Source: Salipiger thiooxidans
GTDB taxonomy: Bacteria > Pseudomonadota > Alphaproteobacteria > Rhodobacterales > Rhodobacteraceae
Assembly: GCF_900102075.1 (NCBI RefSeq)
Contig: NZ_FNAV01000003.1
Span: 282,800 to 346,799 of the forward strand
Direction of reading: 5' to 3'
DNA length: 64,000 nt
The notes beneath the pieces are model-generated. The model ran no database searches. It saw only the letters and a program-made list of their open reading frames with translations, and had not been told where the DNA came from. A program made the position numbers and the translations under genes. This document shows, piece after piece, positions 18,576 to 27,740 of this stretch; position 1 is the stretch's first letter; each line of letters starts with the position of its first letter.

Positions 18576-19010
18576 ATGAAACTCACCCTGCATCACATCA
18601 ACCTGTCGACCGAGAAGGTCGGAGAGATGACCGACTTCTACCGCCGCGTGCTGTGCCTGAACGACACCGACCGCGACATCCCCGCGCTCGAGAAGGGCAA
18701 GGGCTACAGCGGCGAGGTGGGCTTCGTCTGGGACGGCGCGGTGCAGGTGCACCTTGCGGAAAAGGACGTGATGGCGGGGTTCAAGACCGGCCAGATCGTC
18801 AACCCGCTGGTGCGCGGCCACATCGCCTACCGGACCGACGATCTCGACGCCTTCCGTGCCCATCTCGAGGCGCAGGGCGTGCCCTATTCCGACTGGGGCC
18901 ACGCGGCGGTGAAGGGCTGGCGGCAGATCTTCTTCTACGATCCCGACGGCAACATCATCGAGGTGCACGAGGTCTCGGCCACCCCGGACGGGGCCGCGGA
19001 CAGCTCCTAA
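18576..19010 (+). CDS. VOC (glyoxalase/bleomycin resistance) family protein
   Basis: The 144-residue protein has two beta-alpha-beta-beta-beta modules of the vicinal oxygen chelate fold. His7 (LHHINLST) and a C-terminal Glu in DPDGNIIEVHE (about 127-137) are the usual metal ligands, with a His in the second half (RGHIAYRTDD). Such enzymes include dioxygenases, lyases and resistance proteins; the substrate is unknown. A GGGAGGAC lies about 5 nt before the ATG. It stands 54 bp after the extensin-like gene and may be co-transcribed with it. Confidence 0.8.
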   Translation: MKLTLHHINLSTEKVGEMTDFYRRVLCLNDTDRDIPALEKGKGYSGEVGFVWDGAVQVHLAEKDVMAGFKTGQIVNPLVRGHIAYRTDDLDAFRAHLEAQGVPYSDWGHAAVKGWRQIFFYDPDGNIIEVHEVSATPDGAADSS

Positions 19011-19068
19011 AGATGACCATTATGCCTTTGTTTAAAAAGAGATAAATTCTCGGATTCGACGGCCGGAC

Positions 19069-19082
19069 TTGCGCTGGATCAA
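19069..19082 (+). promoter_or_regulatory. FNR/FnrL-type box of the cytochrome c peroxidase promoter
   Basis: TTGCGCTGGATCAA fits the FNR pattern TTGAT-N4-ATCAA: the right half is perfect and the left half TTGCG is a common variant. Its centre is about 38-41 bp before the start site expected from the TATAAT at 19102-19107, the position of a class II activator. It is therefore expected to switch on the peroxidase at low oxygen. Confidence 0.75.
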
Positions 19083-19101
19083 GGTGGCGCCTCCGATAGT
19101 T

Positions 19102-19107
19102 TATAAT
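19102..19107 (+). promoter_or_regulatory. -10 element TATAAT of the cytochrome c peroxidase gene
   Basis: A perfect TATAAT in an AT-rich stretch that contrasts with the GC-rich surroundings. No good -35 is present, as expected when an FNR dimer at 19069-19082 replaces it. Start of transcription is expected near 19114-19117, giving a 5' leader of about 45 nt. Confidence 0.7.
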
Positions 19108-19160
19108 GGTTCTAAACGGAAGCTCGCGGACACCACCTTCCGGAACGAACGGAGACCGTC

Positions 19161-20213
19161 ATGTTCCCCAAAGCAACGCTACCGGCCACGGCGCTGGCCG
19201 TGATCCTCGGCGCCCAGTCTGTCGCGGCGCAGGACCTGCGCGCCGACGCGCTCGAGTATTTCTCGGCCCTGCCCTCGACCATTCCCGCGGTCAGGGAGAA
19301 CCCGATTACCCCGCAGAAGATCGACCTCGGCAAGGCGCTGTTCTTCGACCCACGCATGTCGGCCTCGGGCGTGTTCTCGTGCAACTCGTGCCACAACCTC
19401 GCGACCGGCGGAGACGACAACCTCGAGACCTCGATCGGCCACGGCTGGCAGAAGGGCCCGCGCAACGCGCCCACGGTGCTGAACGCGGTGTTCAACGCGG
19501 CGCAGTTCTGGGACGGTCGGGCGCCGGACCTCGCGGCGCAGGCCAAGGGACCGGTGCAGGCGGGCGTCGAGATGGCCAACACGCCGGACAACGTCGTGGC
19601 GACGCTGACCTCGATGCCGCAATACGTCGCGTGGTTCACAGACTCCTTCCCGGACGAGGCCGAGCCGGTCAGTTTCGACAACTTCGCCAAGGCCATCGAG
19701 GCCTACGAGGCGACCCTGCTGACCCCCGCGCCCTTCGACGCCTGGCTGAACGGCAACGACGACGCGATGACCGGGACGGAACTCGCCGGGCTGCAGACTT
19801 TCATGGATGCGGGCTGCGTGGCCTGCCACAACGGCATCAACGTCGGTGGGCATGACTACTACCCCTTCGGCCTGATCGAGAAGCCCGGCGCCGAGGTGCT
19901 GCCCGAGGGCGACAAGGGCCGCTTCGCCGTGACCGAGACGGTGGACGACGAATACGTCTTCCGCGCCGCCCCCCTGCGCAACATCGCGGTGACCGCGCCC
20001 TATTTCCACTCCGGCGTGGTCTGGGACCTGAAGACCGCGGTCGAGATCATGGCAACCTCGCAGCTCGGCGCCGAGCTGTCGGACGAGGAGGTCGACAACG
20101 TCGTGGCCTTCCTCGGAGCGCTGACCGGCGAGATGCCCGAGGTGGTCTACCCGGTGCTGCCCGCCGAGACCGCGGGCACCCCACGACCCTCGGGCGAGGT
20201 GATCGTCGAGTAA
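19161..20213 (+). CDS. ccpA: Di-haem cytochrome c peroxidase, periplasmic
   Basis: Reduces hydrogen peroxide in the periplasm with electrons from cytochrome c. The 350-residue protein has a signal peptide ending AAAQ near residue 24, then two c-type haem sites: CNSCH (Cys74, Cys77, His78) and CVACH (Cys219, Cys222, His223). Family motifs FDPRMSASG, GRAPDL and the peroxidase FHSG segment near the end are present, so it is a CcpA/MauG-type bacterial peroxidase. The start has a CGGAG about 7 nt upstream. Control by FnrL under low oxygen is inferred from the box at 19069. Confidence 0.93.
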   Translation: MFPKATLPATALAVILGAQSVAAQDLRADALEYFSALPSTIPAVRENPITPQKIDLGKALFFDPRMSASGVFSCNSCHNLATGGDDNLETSIGHGWQKGPRNAPTVLNAVFNAAQFWDGRAPDLAAQAKGPVQAGVEMANTPDNVVATLTSMPQYVAWFTDSFPDEAEPVSFDNFAKAIEAYEATLLTPAPFDAWLNGNDDAMTGTELAGLQTFMDAGCVACHNGINVGGHDYYPFGLIEKPGAEVLPEGDKGRFAVTETVDDEYVFRAAPLRNIAVTAPYFHSGVVWDLKTAVEIMATSQLGAELSDEEVDNVVAFLGALTGEMPEVVYPVLPAETAGTPRPSGEVIVE

Positions 20214-20418
20214 CCGGGCGATTCGCCCCGTCGCGGTGGCGCGGCCGGGGGTTTGCCGGCCCTTCCGGAAACGGTCTTCCCGCGGCCGGTGGCATTGTTC
20301 ACCGACCGCGGTGCTATGAAGTGCTTTGTGGCGGGAATTGGGCGGGGCGCTTGTCCCACGCCAGATTCTCGACAAAGTTCCCCTTGCGGTGGGGGCCGCT
20401 GAACCGGAGACGATCGTC

Positions 20419-20961
20419 ATGCGCGCCCGTGTTGCGGCCATCCTGGCCGTGCTGAACGCTACGCCTCTATCCGCCGACATCGGATGGCAGACCGCGCGCA
20501 TGGCGCCCGGTTCGCTGATGCTGATGGAGGACGAGCGCGGAGAGGGTCTCAGCCACGCGGCCCGCGGCAGAACGGCGGGATTCTTCCGGTTCGACACCTA
20601 CGAGGGCAAGGGCGATGCTCCGGTCTACGCCGGCAGCTACGACACCAATGACCGGGGCGAGGGGGTGCGCAGCGTGTCCGCCGATGGCAGAATCACGCGC
20701 TGCGAGTCGCACCGCTGCGCCCGACCCCTCGGGGCGAGCAGCCATGTCATCGTCCGTTCCGATGGCTTTCGCGAAACCCGCAAGCCGGTGACGCGCGAGA
20801 CCGCGCCGGGGCCGGCGTGGAAGGAATGGGGGCTCGACGGGCTCGTGGCCACCGGAGGGCCGGAACCGGACCGCTTCGGTGCAGCCAGGAACGGCTGGCG
20901 CAAGGACCACGCGGGCGGGGCAAAGACCTGCTCGCTGTGGCTCATGCTTGCGCTGCGCTGA
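20419..20961 (+). CDS. Exported protein of unknown function
   Basis: This 180-residue protein opens with a signal peptide (MRARVAAILAVLNATPLSAD, cleavage near residue 18). The mature part is polar with several Gly/Arg turns and two cysteines near the middle (TRCESHRCARP), which could form a disulfide. I do not recognise a family. The start was chosen for the signal peptide and a GGAG 9-10 nt upstream; the frame is open further up to 20326 without one. It ends at a strong terminator shared with the convergent thioredoxin gene. Confidence 0.65.
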   Translation: MRARVAAILAVLNATPLSADIGWQTARMAPGSLMLMEDERGEGLSHAARGRTAGFFRFDTYEGKGDAPVYAGSYDTNDRGEGVRSVSADGRITRCESHRCARPLGASSHVIVRSDGFRETRKPVTRETAPGPAWKEWGLDGLVATGGPEPDRFGAARNGWRKDHAGGAKTCSLWLMLALR

Positions 20962-21007
20962 GGGCGCGATCCGGGGACCGCACGAGGACAGACGCTGGCA
21001 AAGAATG

Positions 21008-21038
21008 ACGCGGGGCAGGGGAACCTGTCCCGCGTTTT
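21008..21038. terminator. Intrinsic terminator between convergent genes
   Basis: A 12-bp stem (ACGCGGGGCAGG with CCTGTCCCGCGT, one G-T pair) with a GGAA loop is followed by TTTT. It lies between the rightward exported-protein gene (ends 20961) and the leftward TlpA-like gene (ends 21072). It best terminates the former; the stem could also serve the other direction. Confidence 0.8.
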
Positions 21039-21071
21039 CGTCTGCAGCGTGTCCCGTGGCCCGGGCGGGCC

Positions 21072-21632
21072 TCAGCCCTCGCCGCCGATCAGCGCCGAAA
21101 GCACGGCGCGGGCGTTCTCGGAATCCCACTCGGCATCGCCCATCAGCCGCGCCACCTCCTGACCCTCGGGGTTCAGGATCACCGTGACCGGCAGCCCCAG
21201 CACCGCCATCTCGCGCGAGAGCTTGGAGCCCGGGTCGCGGTGCAGTGGCAGGTTGTCGACGCCGATCTCGGCGAAGAACTCGGTCATCGCGGGCGGCGGG
21301 TTGCGGCCGGTGGCGATGGTCACGACCTCGAAGCGGTCGCCGCCAAGCTCGTCCTGCAACGCCGAGAGCGCCGGCATCTCCTTGCGGCAGGGGGCGCACC
21401 ACGTGGCCCAGAAGTTCACCAGCACCCATTTGCCGTTCCAGTCGGACAGGCTCAGAGGTTCCCCCTCGAAGGTGGCGAACGCCGCCTGCCCGGCCGGTTT
21501 CGGCGCGGAATGGAAGCTCAGCTTCTTCATGTCGCCGTCGCGCAGCCCGTCGGCGGCAGCGACGTCGGCGAGGGCCGGATTTGCAAGCGCCGCGGTGGCG
21601 GTATAGAGGAGCGCGAGCGCCAGTTTTCTCAT
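21072..21632 (-). CDS. TlpA-like thiol:disulfide oxidoreductase, periplasmic
   Basis: The 186-residue protein has a signal peptide (ending ALAD near residue 23), then a TlpA/ResA-type thioredoxin domain with [16 protein letters not shown]; the redox cysteines are Cys79 and Cys82. The cis-proline is in [10 protein letters not shown]. Such proteins keep thiols reduced in the periplasm, for cytochrome c assembly or copper delivery to oxidases. It is divergent from argH with only 22 bp between start codons, so their promoters must overlap each other or lie inside the opposite gene. Confidence 0.87.
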   Translation of the reverse strand: MRKLALALLYTATAALANPALADVAAADGLRDGDMKKLSFHSAPKPAGQAAFATFEGEPLSLSDWNGKWVLVNFWATWCAPCRKEMPALSALQDELGGDRFEVVTIATGRNPPPAMTEFFAEIGVDNLPLHRDPGSKLSREMAVLGLPVTVILNPEGQEVARLMGDAEWDSENARAVLSALIGGEG

Positions 21633-21654
21633 GATCCCTCCCGGAGTGAACACC

Positions 21655-23046
21655 ATGTCCGACAAGTCCTCGAACCAGATGTGGGGCGGCCGCTTCGCCG
21701 CAGGCCCCGATGCCATCATGGAGGCGATCAACGCGTCCATCGGCTTCGACAAGCGGCTCGCGGCGCAGGATATCGCCGGCTCGAGGGCCCATGCCGCGAT
21801 GCTGGCGGCCACGGGCATCATCAGTGATAGCGATGCCGAGACCATTCGGGAAGGTCTGCTCACGGTACTGTCAGAGATCGAAAGCGGGAACTTCGCCTTT
21901 TCGACCGCGCTCGAGGACATCCACATGAACGTGGAGGCGCGGCTGAAGGAGGTCGTCGGCGAACCGGCTGGCCGACTGCACACCGCCCGCTCGCGCAACG
22001 ACCAGGTCGCGACCGACTTCAAGCTCTGGGTGCGTGACCAGTTCGACGCCTTCGAGAGCGGGCTGCTGGCGCTGATCCGCGCACTGGTCGACCAGGCCGA
22101 GGCCGGCGCCGAGTGGGTGATGCCGGGCTTCACTCACCTGCAGACCGCGCAGCCGGTGACCTGGGGCCACCACATGATGGCCTATGTCGAGATGTTCGCC
22201 CGCGACCTGAGCCGCGCCCGGGACGCCCGCGCCCGGATGAACGAAAGCCCGCTCGGCGCCGCGGCGCTGGCCGGCACCGGCTTCGCCATCGACCGCCACA
22301 TGACCGCCGAGGCCCTGGGCTTCGCGCGCCCGGCGGCGAACTCGCTCGACGCCGTCTCGGACCGCGACTTCGCGCTCGAGTTCCTGAGCACCGCCAGCAT
22401 CTGCGCCATGCACCTCTCGCGCTTCGCCGAAGAGCTGGTGATCTGGTCCTCGGCCCAGTTCCGCTTCGTGGCGCTGTCGGACCGGTTCTCCACCGGGTCC
22501 TCGATCATGCCGCAGAAGAAGAACCCCGATGCCGCCGAGCTCATCCGCGCCAAGATCGGCCGGATCTTCGGCGCCAACGTGGCGCTGATGACGGTGATGA
22601 AGGGCCTGCCGCTGGCCTATTCCAAGGACATGCAGGAGGACAAGGAGCAGGTCTTCGACGCCGCCGACAACCTGATGCTGGCGCTGGCCGCGATGGAAGG
22701 CATGGTCAAGGACATGACCGCCAACGTCGCCAACCTCGAAGCCGCCGCCGCCGCGGGCTTCTCGACCGCGACCGATCTCGCCGACTGGCTGGTGCGCGAG
22801 ACCGGGCTGCCCTTCCGCGAGGCGCACCACGTCACCGGCGCGCTGGTCGCCATGGCCGAGAAGAAGGGCTGCGACCTGCCCGACCTGACGCTCGCCGAGA
22901 TGCAGACCGTCAGCGGCGCGATCACCGAGGGTATCCATGACGTGCTCGGTGTGCATAACTCGGTCGCGAGCCGCCTGAGCTACGGTGGCACCGCCCCGGT
23001 CCGGGTGCGCGAACAGGTGGCCCGCTGGAAGGAGATCCTGGCATGA
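21655..23046 (+). CDS. argH: Argininosuccinate lyase
   Basis: Cleaves argininosuccinate to arginine and fumarate, last step of arginine synthesis. The 463-residue protein shows the superfamily signature [12 protein letters not shown], with catalytic Ser283, and the early MWGGRF and [12 protein letters not shown] blocks. The ATG at 21655 starts the typical [13 protein letters not shown]; the ATG at 21631 would add eight unconserved residues. The stop codon overlaps the start of a small lipoprotein gene. Confidence 0.96.
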   Translation: MSDKSSNQMWGGRFAAGPDAIMEAINASIGFDKRLAAQDIAGSRAHAAMLAATGIISDSDAETIREGLLTVLSEIESGNFAFSTALEDIHMNVEARLKEVVGEPAGRLHTARSRNDQVATDFKLWVRDQFDAFESGLLALIRALVDQAEAGAEWVMPGFTHLQTAQPVTWGHHMMAYVEMFARDLSRARDARARMNESPLGAAALAGTGFAIDRHMTAEALGFARPAANSLDAVSDRDFALEFLSTASICAMHLSRFAEELVIWSSAQFRFVALSDRFSTGSSIMPQKKNPDAAELIRAKIGRIFGANVALMTVMKGLPLAYSKDMQEDKEQVFDAADNLMLALAAMEGMVKDMTANVANLEAAAAAGFSTATDLADWLVRETGLPFREAHHVTGALVAMAEKKGCDLPDLTLAEMQTVSGAITEGIHDVLGVHNSVASRLSYGGTAPVRVREQVARWKEILA

Positions 23047-23189
23047 GAACGATCCTGACGCTCGGAGTGGTGGCGCTGCTGGCCGCCTGTGGTGCCGATG
23101 GCGAGCCGATCGCTCCCGAGAAGCGCGGGACGCCCGAGCCGGGCATCCGCATCTCGGGCGCGGCGGAGATCGGGGTCAGCAGCCGGTGA
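23043..23189 (+). CDS. Small lipoprotein, 48 aa
   Basis: This short gene encodes a type II signal peptide with lipobox LLAAC at residues 12-16, so Cys16 becomes the lipidated N-terminus of a mature protein of about 33 residues. The rest is Pro/Glu/Gly rich ([14 protein letters not shown]) and looks unstructured. It overlaps the argH stop by 4 nt (ATGA) and its own stop overlaps the next gene's GTG (GTGA), so all three are translationally coupled. A small lipoprotein after argH is, to my memory, common in Rhodobacteraceae. Function unknown. Confidence 0.75.
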   Translation: MRTILTLGVVALLAACGADGEPIAPEKRGTPEPGIRISGAAEIGVSSR

Positions 23190-23503
23190 GCCTCCGGCTC
23201 CGGCACCTCTGGCTCGCGCTTGCGATCTGGGGCGCGGTGCACCCGATGGTCCATTTCCTCGGCTGGTTCCAGCGCGAGGGCTGGTCGCTGCCGGGGCTCG
23301 TCGTCGCCTGGTTCGCCAACCCGGCGGTTGCGGGCTTGACCTGGGACCTGCTGATCTCGGCGCTGGTGCTGGTGCTCTGGGTGCTGGCCGAGGTCGCGGT
23401 GCGCCGCAACTGGGACGCGCTCTGGGCGATCCCCGCCACCTGCTTCATCGGCGTGAGCTGCGGGTTGCCGCTCTATCTCTGGCTGCGCTCCCGACCGGTC
23501 TGA
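23186..23503 (+). CDS. DUF2834 family membrane protein
   Basis: The 105-residue protein has three hydrophobic helices (about residues 6-24, 45-70 and 80-98). The spacing and motifs (LWLALAIWGAVHPM, WDLLISALVLVLWVLAEV, IPATCFIGVSCGLPLYLWLRSR) match the DUF2834 family, whose role is unknown. It starts with GTG at 23186, overlapping the lipoprotein stop. The gap from here to lysA (23504-23684) contains a REP-like element and no terminator with a T-tract. Confidence 0.8.
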   Translation: MSLRLRHLWLALAIWGAVHPMVHFLGWFQREGWSLPGLVVAWFANPAVAGLTWDLLISALVLVLWVLAEVAVRRNWDALWAIPATCFIGVSCGLPLYLWLRSRPV

Positions 23504-23550
23504 CCGGAACCCGAAACAACCTGCGCCACGCCCTGCGCATCCAATGGCCG

Positions 23551-23601
23551 AAAATATCCCGGGGGAGTCTCCGCAAGGAGACGGGGGCAGCGCCCCCGGC
23601 C
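23551..23601. repeat. REP-like intergenic element, copy 1
   Basis: AAAATATCCCGGGGG, then a hairpin GTCTCC-GCAA-GGAGAC, then the hairpin GGGGGC-AGC-GCCCCC followed by GGCC. The first and last parts recur at 51412-51447. I recall such AAATATCCCGGGGG elements as frequent between genes in roseobacter genomes. This copy carries an extra 16-nt hairpin between the two shared parts. Confidence 0.75.
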
Positions 23602-23684
23602 ACCTCGCCACCTGGCCGAAGGCAGGGGGTGGCGCGGCGCGCGGCCTTACGCTAAGGGCAGCCCGTCACACTTCGGAGCCAGGC

Positions 23685-24950
23685 ATGGATCATTTTCTCT
23701 ATCGCAACGGGCAGCTCTATGCCGAGGACGTGCCGGTGTCCGAGATCGCCGCCGCCGTGGGCACGCCGGTCTACATCTATTCCACCGCTACCCTGCTGCG
23801 CCATTTCCGGCTCTTCGACGAGGCGCTGGACTGGGGCCCGCACCTCGTCTGCTACGCCATGAAGGCCGCCTCGAACCAGGCGATCCTCAAGACGCTGGCC
23901 GCCGCGGGCGCCGGCATGGACGTGGTCTCGGGCGGCGAATACGCGCGCGCCCTTGCCGCGGGCGTGCCCGGCGAGCGCATCGTCTTCTCCGGCGTCGGCA
24001 AGACCCGTGACGAGATCCGAACCGCGCTCGAAGGTGGCATCCGCCAGTTCAACATCGAGAGCGAGCCCGAGATGCGGGCGATCTCCGAGGTCGCGTCCGC
24101 CCTCGGCGTCGTGGCGCCGGTCACCGTGCGGGTGAACCCGGACGTGGACGCCAGGACCCACGCCAAGATCGCCACCGGCAAGAGCGAGAACAAGTTCGGC
24201 ATCCCCATCGCCAAGGCGCGGCAGGTCTATGCCGAGGCCGCGGCCCTTCCGGGGCTCAAGGTGGTGGGCATCGACGTGCACATCGGCTCGCAGCTGACCG
24301 AGCTCGACCCCTTCGCGCTGGCCTACCGCAAGGTGGCCGAGCTGACCGAGGCCCTGCGCGCCGACGGGCACGAGATCAGCCGGCTCGACCTCGGCGGCGG
24401 GCTCGGCATTCCCTACACCCGCAGCAACGAGGCGCCGCCCCTGCCGGTGGAATACGGCCGCCTGATCGAGCGCGAGCTCGGCCATCTCGGCTGCGAGATC
24501 GAGATCGAGCCGGGCCGCCTGATCGCGGGCAACGCCGGCATCCTCGTCTCCGAGGTGATCTACGTGAAAGAGGGCGAGGGCCGGAATTTCCTCATTCTCG
24601 ATGCCGCCATGAACGATCTGATAAGACCTGCGATGTATGACGCCCATCACGACATCATCCCCGTGGTCGAACCCGAGCCTGGCTGCGAACAGGAGCCCTA
24701 CGACATCGTGGGCCCGGTGTGCGAGACCGGCGACACCTTCGCCAAGGCGCGGCTGATGCCCGCGCTGCGCGCAGGCGGGCTCGTGGCGTTCCGCTCGGCT
24801 GGCGCCTATGGGGCGGTGATGGCGAGCGAGTACAATACGCGGGCACTCATCCCCGAAGTGCTGGTGAAAGATGATCAATTCGCTGTCATTCGCCAGAGAC
24901 CGAGCTTTGAGGATATCATAAACCGCGATAGCCTTCCCGAGTGGCTGTAG
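23685..24950 (+). CDS. lysA: Diaminopimelate decarboxylase
   Basis: PLP enzyme converting meso-diaminopimelate to lysine. The 421-residue fold-type III protein has the PLP lysine Lys60 in CYAMKAASN, HIGSQ near residue 201, GGGLGIPY near 236-243, EPGRLI near 270, and the GPVCETGDTF block with the catalytic Cys near 345. Other lysine genes here are dapD and dapE, about 30 kb away. It follows the argH-lipoprotein-DUF2834 unit after a REP-like element and is probably transcribed separately. Confidence 0.95.
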   Translation: MDHFLYRNGQLYAEDVPVSEIAAAVGTPVYIYSTATLLRHFRLFDEALDWGPHLVCYAMKAASNQAILKTLAAAGAGMDVVSGGEYARALAAGVPGERIVFSGVGKTRDEIRTALEGGIRQFNIESEPEMRAISEVASALGVVAPVTVRVNPDVDARTHAKIATGKSENKFGIPIAKARQVYAEAAALPGLKVVGIDVHIGSQLTELDPFALAYRKVAELTEALRADGHEISRLDLGGGLGIPYTRSNEAPPLPVEYGRLIERELGHLGCEIEIEPGRLIAGNAGILVSEVIYVKEGEGRNFLILDAAMNDLIRPAMYDAHHDIIPVVEPEPGCEQEPYDIVGPVCETGDTFAKARLMPALRAGGLVAFRSAGAYGAVMASEYNTRALIPEVLVKDDQFAVIRQRPSFEDIINRDSLPEWL

Positions 24951-24987
24951 GGCATCCCTCCTGCGGCCCCGACCGCAGGAGACCTTC

Positions 24988-27558
24988 ATGCCCGAGACGG
25001 GAAAGCCGCGACCGGACATCCTGAGCCCCATCAAATGGCCGCTTCGCCTGACCCTCTGGGGCATGGCGGCGGAGCGCATCACCCGCGCCTTCTGGCCGCT
25101 CTGGTCGCTGCTGATCGCGGCGCTGGGGCTGTTGATGCTGGGCGTGCAGGACATGGTCGCCGTCGAATGGGTCTGGGTCTCGACCGTCGCGCTTCTGGGC
25201 GCGGTGGGCTGGGCGGCCTGGCGCGGGGTGCGGATGCTGCGCTGGCCGCGCCGGTCCGAGGCGGTGGCCCGTCTCGACGGCACCATGCGCGGCAACCCGA
25301 TTCAGGCGGCGCTCGACGATCAGGCCATCGGCTCTGCGGACACGGGCTCGCAGGCGGTCTGGCAGGCGCACCAGGCGCGGATGCGCAAGCGCCTCGCCGA
25401 GGCCAGGGCGGTGGAACCCGACCTGCGCGTTGCCAAGGCCGATCCCTTCGCCCTGCGCTACGTCGCGCTGCTGGCCTTCGCCGTGGCGCTGGTCTTCGGC
25501 TCGTTCCTGCGGGTCTCGTCGGTGACCGCGATGGGGCCCTCGGGCTCGGATCTCGCATCCGGCCCCGCATGGGAAGGCTGGATGGAGCCGCCGGGCTACA
25601 CCCGCCTGCCCTCGGTCTATCTCAACGACATCACCGCGCCCGGCATCGACGTGCCCGAGGGCGCCCAGATCACACTCCGCATGTACGGCGAGGTCGGCGC
25701 GCTCAGCGTCGACGAATCCGTCTCGGGCCGCAGCCTGACGCCGGAGACGGCGCAGGAGACCGCACAGGATTTCGCCGTCGCGCATTCCGGCCGGCTCGCC
25801 ATCGACGGCCCGGGCGGCCGCGCGTGGGAGATCTCGGTCACCGCCGATGCTCCGCCCAGCGTGGCGCGCGAGGGCGAGATCGAGTCGAGCTACGAGGGTG
25901 ACGCCCAGATCCCCTTCACCGCCCGTGACGACTATGGCGTCGTCGGTGGCACCGCCCGGATCACGCTGGCGCTGGACGAGGTCGACCGCAGCTACCTGCT
26001 CGCCACCGAGCCCGAGCCGCGCGACGCCATCGAGGTGCCGCTTCCCATGCCGATCGCCGGCGACCGGGCCGAGTTCACCGAGACGCTGGTCGAGAATTTC
26101 TCCGAGCATCCGTGGGCCAACCTGCCGGTGAAGCTCGAGCTGAACGTCACCGACGAGGCCGGGCAGGCCGGCGCCTCGGACATCGAGACCATCACCCTGC
26201 CGGGCCGCCGGTTCTTCGATCCGCTGGCGGCGGCGATCATCGAACAGCGCCGGGCGCTGCTCTGGACCCGCGACAACGTCCCCGAGATTGCGCGGATCCT
26301 GCGCGCGATCAGCTACCTGCCCGACGACGTGTTCCGCTCGGCGGTGCCCTACCTGCGGCTGCGCGGCGTGCTGCGCGACCTCGAATCCTCGGGTGCGCAG
26401 ATGACCGGCGAACAGCAGGACGTGCTGGCCAAGGCGATGTGGGATCTGGCGCTGATCCTCGAGGAGGGCGATCTTGCCTCGGCGCTCGAGCGGCTGCAGC
26501 GCGCGCAGGAGCGGCTGTCCGAGGCGATGAAGAACGGTGCCTCCGAGCAGGAGATCGCCGAGCTCATGCAGGAGATGCGCGAGGCGACCGACGACTACCT
26601 GCGGCAGCTGTCGCGTCAGGCGCAGCAGAATGCCGAGGACAATCCCGAGATGTCCCAGTCGCAGGACATGATGGAGATGAGCCAGAACGACCTGCAGCGC
26701 ATGATGGACCGCATCCAGGAGCTGATGGAGCAGGGCCGCATGGCCGAGGCGCAGGAAGCGCTCGAGCAGCTTCAGCAGCTGATGGAGAACATGCAGGTCA
26801 CGCAGGGCCAGCAGGGCCAGTCGCCGGGCGAGCAGGCGATGGAGGGGCTGGGCGATACCCTGCGCGAGCAGCAGGGGCTCTCGGACGAGGCCTTCCGCCA
26901 GTTCCAGGACCAGTTCAACCCGGGCCCGCAGGGCCAGCAAGGGCAACAGGGCCAACAGCCCGGCCAGCCTCAGCAGGGGCAGGGCGGTGACGGCCAGCAG
27001 CAGGGCCAGCAAGGTCAGCAGGAGGGTCAGTCGCAGCAGGGGCAGGGCGGCCAGCAGTCGCTCGAGGAAAGCCTCGCCGACCGCCAGCAGCAGCTGCGCA
27101 GCGAGCTGAACCGCCAGCGCCAGGGCCTTCCCGGCGCCGGAACCGAACCGGGCGAGGCCGCCCGCGATGCGCTGCGCCGCGCCGAAGAGGCGATGGACGG
27201 CGCCGAGGAGGCGCTGCGCGATGACGATCTCGCCGGGGCCATCGACCAGCAGTCGCAGGCCATGGAGGCGCTCCGCGAGGGCATGCGCAGCCTTGGCGAG
27301 GCGATGGCCCAGCAGCAACAGCAGAACCAGGGTCAGCAGGGCCAGCAGCAGGGCGGCAACCCCGGCCAGCAGCGTGACCCGCTGGGCCGCAACGCCGGCG
27401 CCAACGGCCAGATCGGCACCGACGAGAACATGGTGCAGGACGAGGACGTCTATCGCCGCGCCCGGGAACTGCTCGACGAGATCCGCCGCCGCTCGGGCGA
27501 GGGCGAGCGCCCCGAGGAAGAGCTCGAGTACCTCGAGCGCCTGCTCGAACGGTTCTGA
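24988..27558 (+). CDS. DUF4175 (TIGR02302-type) membrane protein with Gln-rich region
   Basis: The 856-residue protein has two to three membrane helices in its first 180 residues (about 27-50, 55-75 and 157-173), then a large beta-rich periplasmic-type domain. A coiled-coil helical part follows, rich in Met/Gln/Glu (about 480-600). Low-complexity QGQQGQ repeats occupy roughly 607-691 and again 774-797. The C-terminus (RRARELLDEIRRRSGE near 825) is conserved in the family. Architecture and length match the alphaproteobacterial TIGR02302 family, function unknown. It follows lysA by 37 bp, so the two may share a transcript. Confidence 0.85.
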   Translation: MPETGKPRPDILSPIKWPLRLTLWGMAAERITRAFWPLWSLLIAALGLLMLGVQDMVAVEWVWVSTVALLGAVGWAAWRGVRMLRWPRRSEAVARLDGTMRGNPIQAALDDQAIGSADTGSQAVWQAHQARMRKRLAEARAVEPDLRVAKADPFALRYVALLAFAVALVFGSFLRVSSVTAMGPSGSDLASGPAWEGWMEPPGYTRLPSVYLNDITAPGIDVPEGAQITLRMYGEVGALSVDESVSGRSLTPETAQETAQDFAVAHSGRLAIDGPGGRAWEISVTADAPPSVAREGEIESSYEGDAQIPFTARDDYGVVGGTARITLALDEVDRSYLLATEPEPRDAIEVPLPMPIAGDRAEFTETLVENFSEHPWANLPVKLELNVTDEAGQAGASDIETITLPGRRFFDPLAAAIIEQRRALLWTRDNVPEIARILRAISYLPDDVFRSAVPYLRLRGVLRDLESSGAQMTGEQQDVLAKAMWDLALILEEGDLASALERLQRAQERLSEAMKNGASEQEIAELMQEMREATDDYLRQLSRQAQQNAEDNPEMSQSQDMMEMSQNDLQRMMDRIQELMEQGRMAEAQEALEQLQQLMENMQVTQGQQGQSPGEQAMEGLGDTLREQQGLSDEAFRQFQDQFNPGPQGQQGQQGQQPGQPQQGQGGDGQQQGQQGQQEGQSQQGQGGQQSLEESLADRQQQLRSELNRQRQGLPGAGTEPGEAARDALRRAEEAMDGAEEALRDDDLAGAIDQQSQAMEALREGMRSLGEAMAQQQQQNQGQQGQQQGGNPGQQRDPLGRNAGANGQIGTDENMVQDEDVYRRARELLDEIRRRSGEGERPEEELEYLERLLERF

Positions 27559-27562
27559 CCCG

Positions 27563-27588
27563 ACGGGTCCGCGCCGCAGCGGGCCCGT
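27563..27588 (+). terminator. Hairpin after the DUF4175 gene
   Basis: ACGGGTCCGC and GCGGGCCCGT form a 10-bp stem with one G-T pair, directly after the stop codon at 27558. A second perfect hairpin CCGTCAG-GGA-CTGACGG follows at 27621-27637. Neither has a T-tract, so factor-assisted termination or transcript stabilisation is likely. Confidence 0.5.
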
Positions 27589-27740
27589 GTACTGACCGGG
27601 GCGGCGGCCACCTTCAGGCACCGTCAGGGACTGACGGGCGGTCACGGGGTCCGGGGTCTTGAAACGGTCCCGACGCGCCCCTTTGTTTTTCTCGTCGAAT
27701 CCTGTATGGAGCAGGCTTCTCCAGCCAGAGGACCAGAGTT

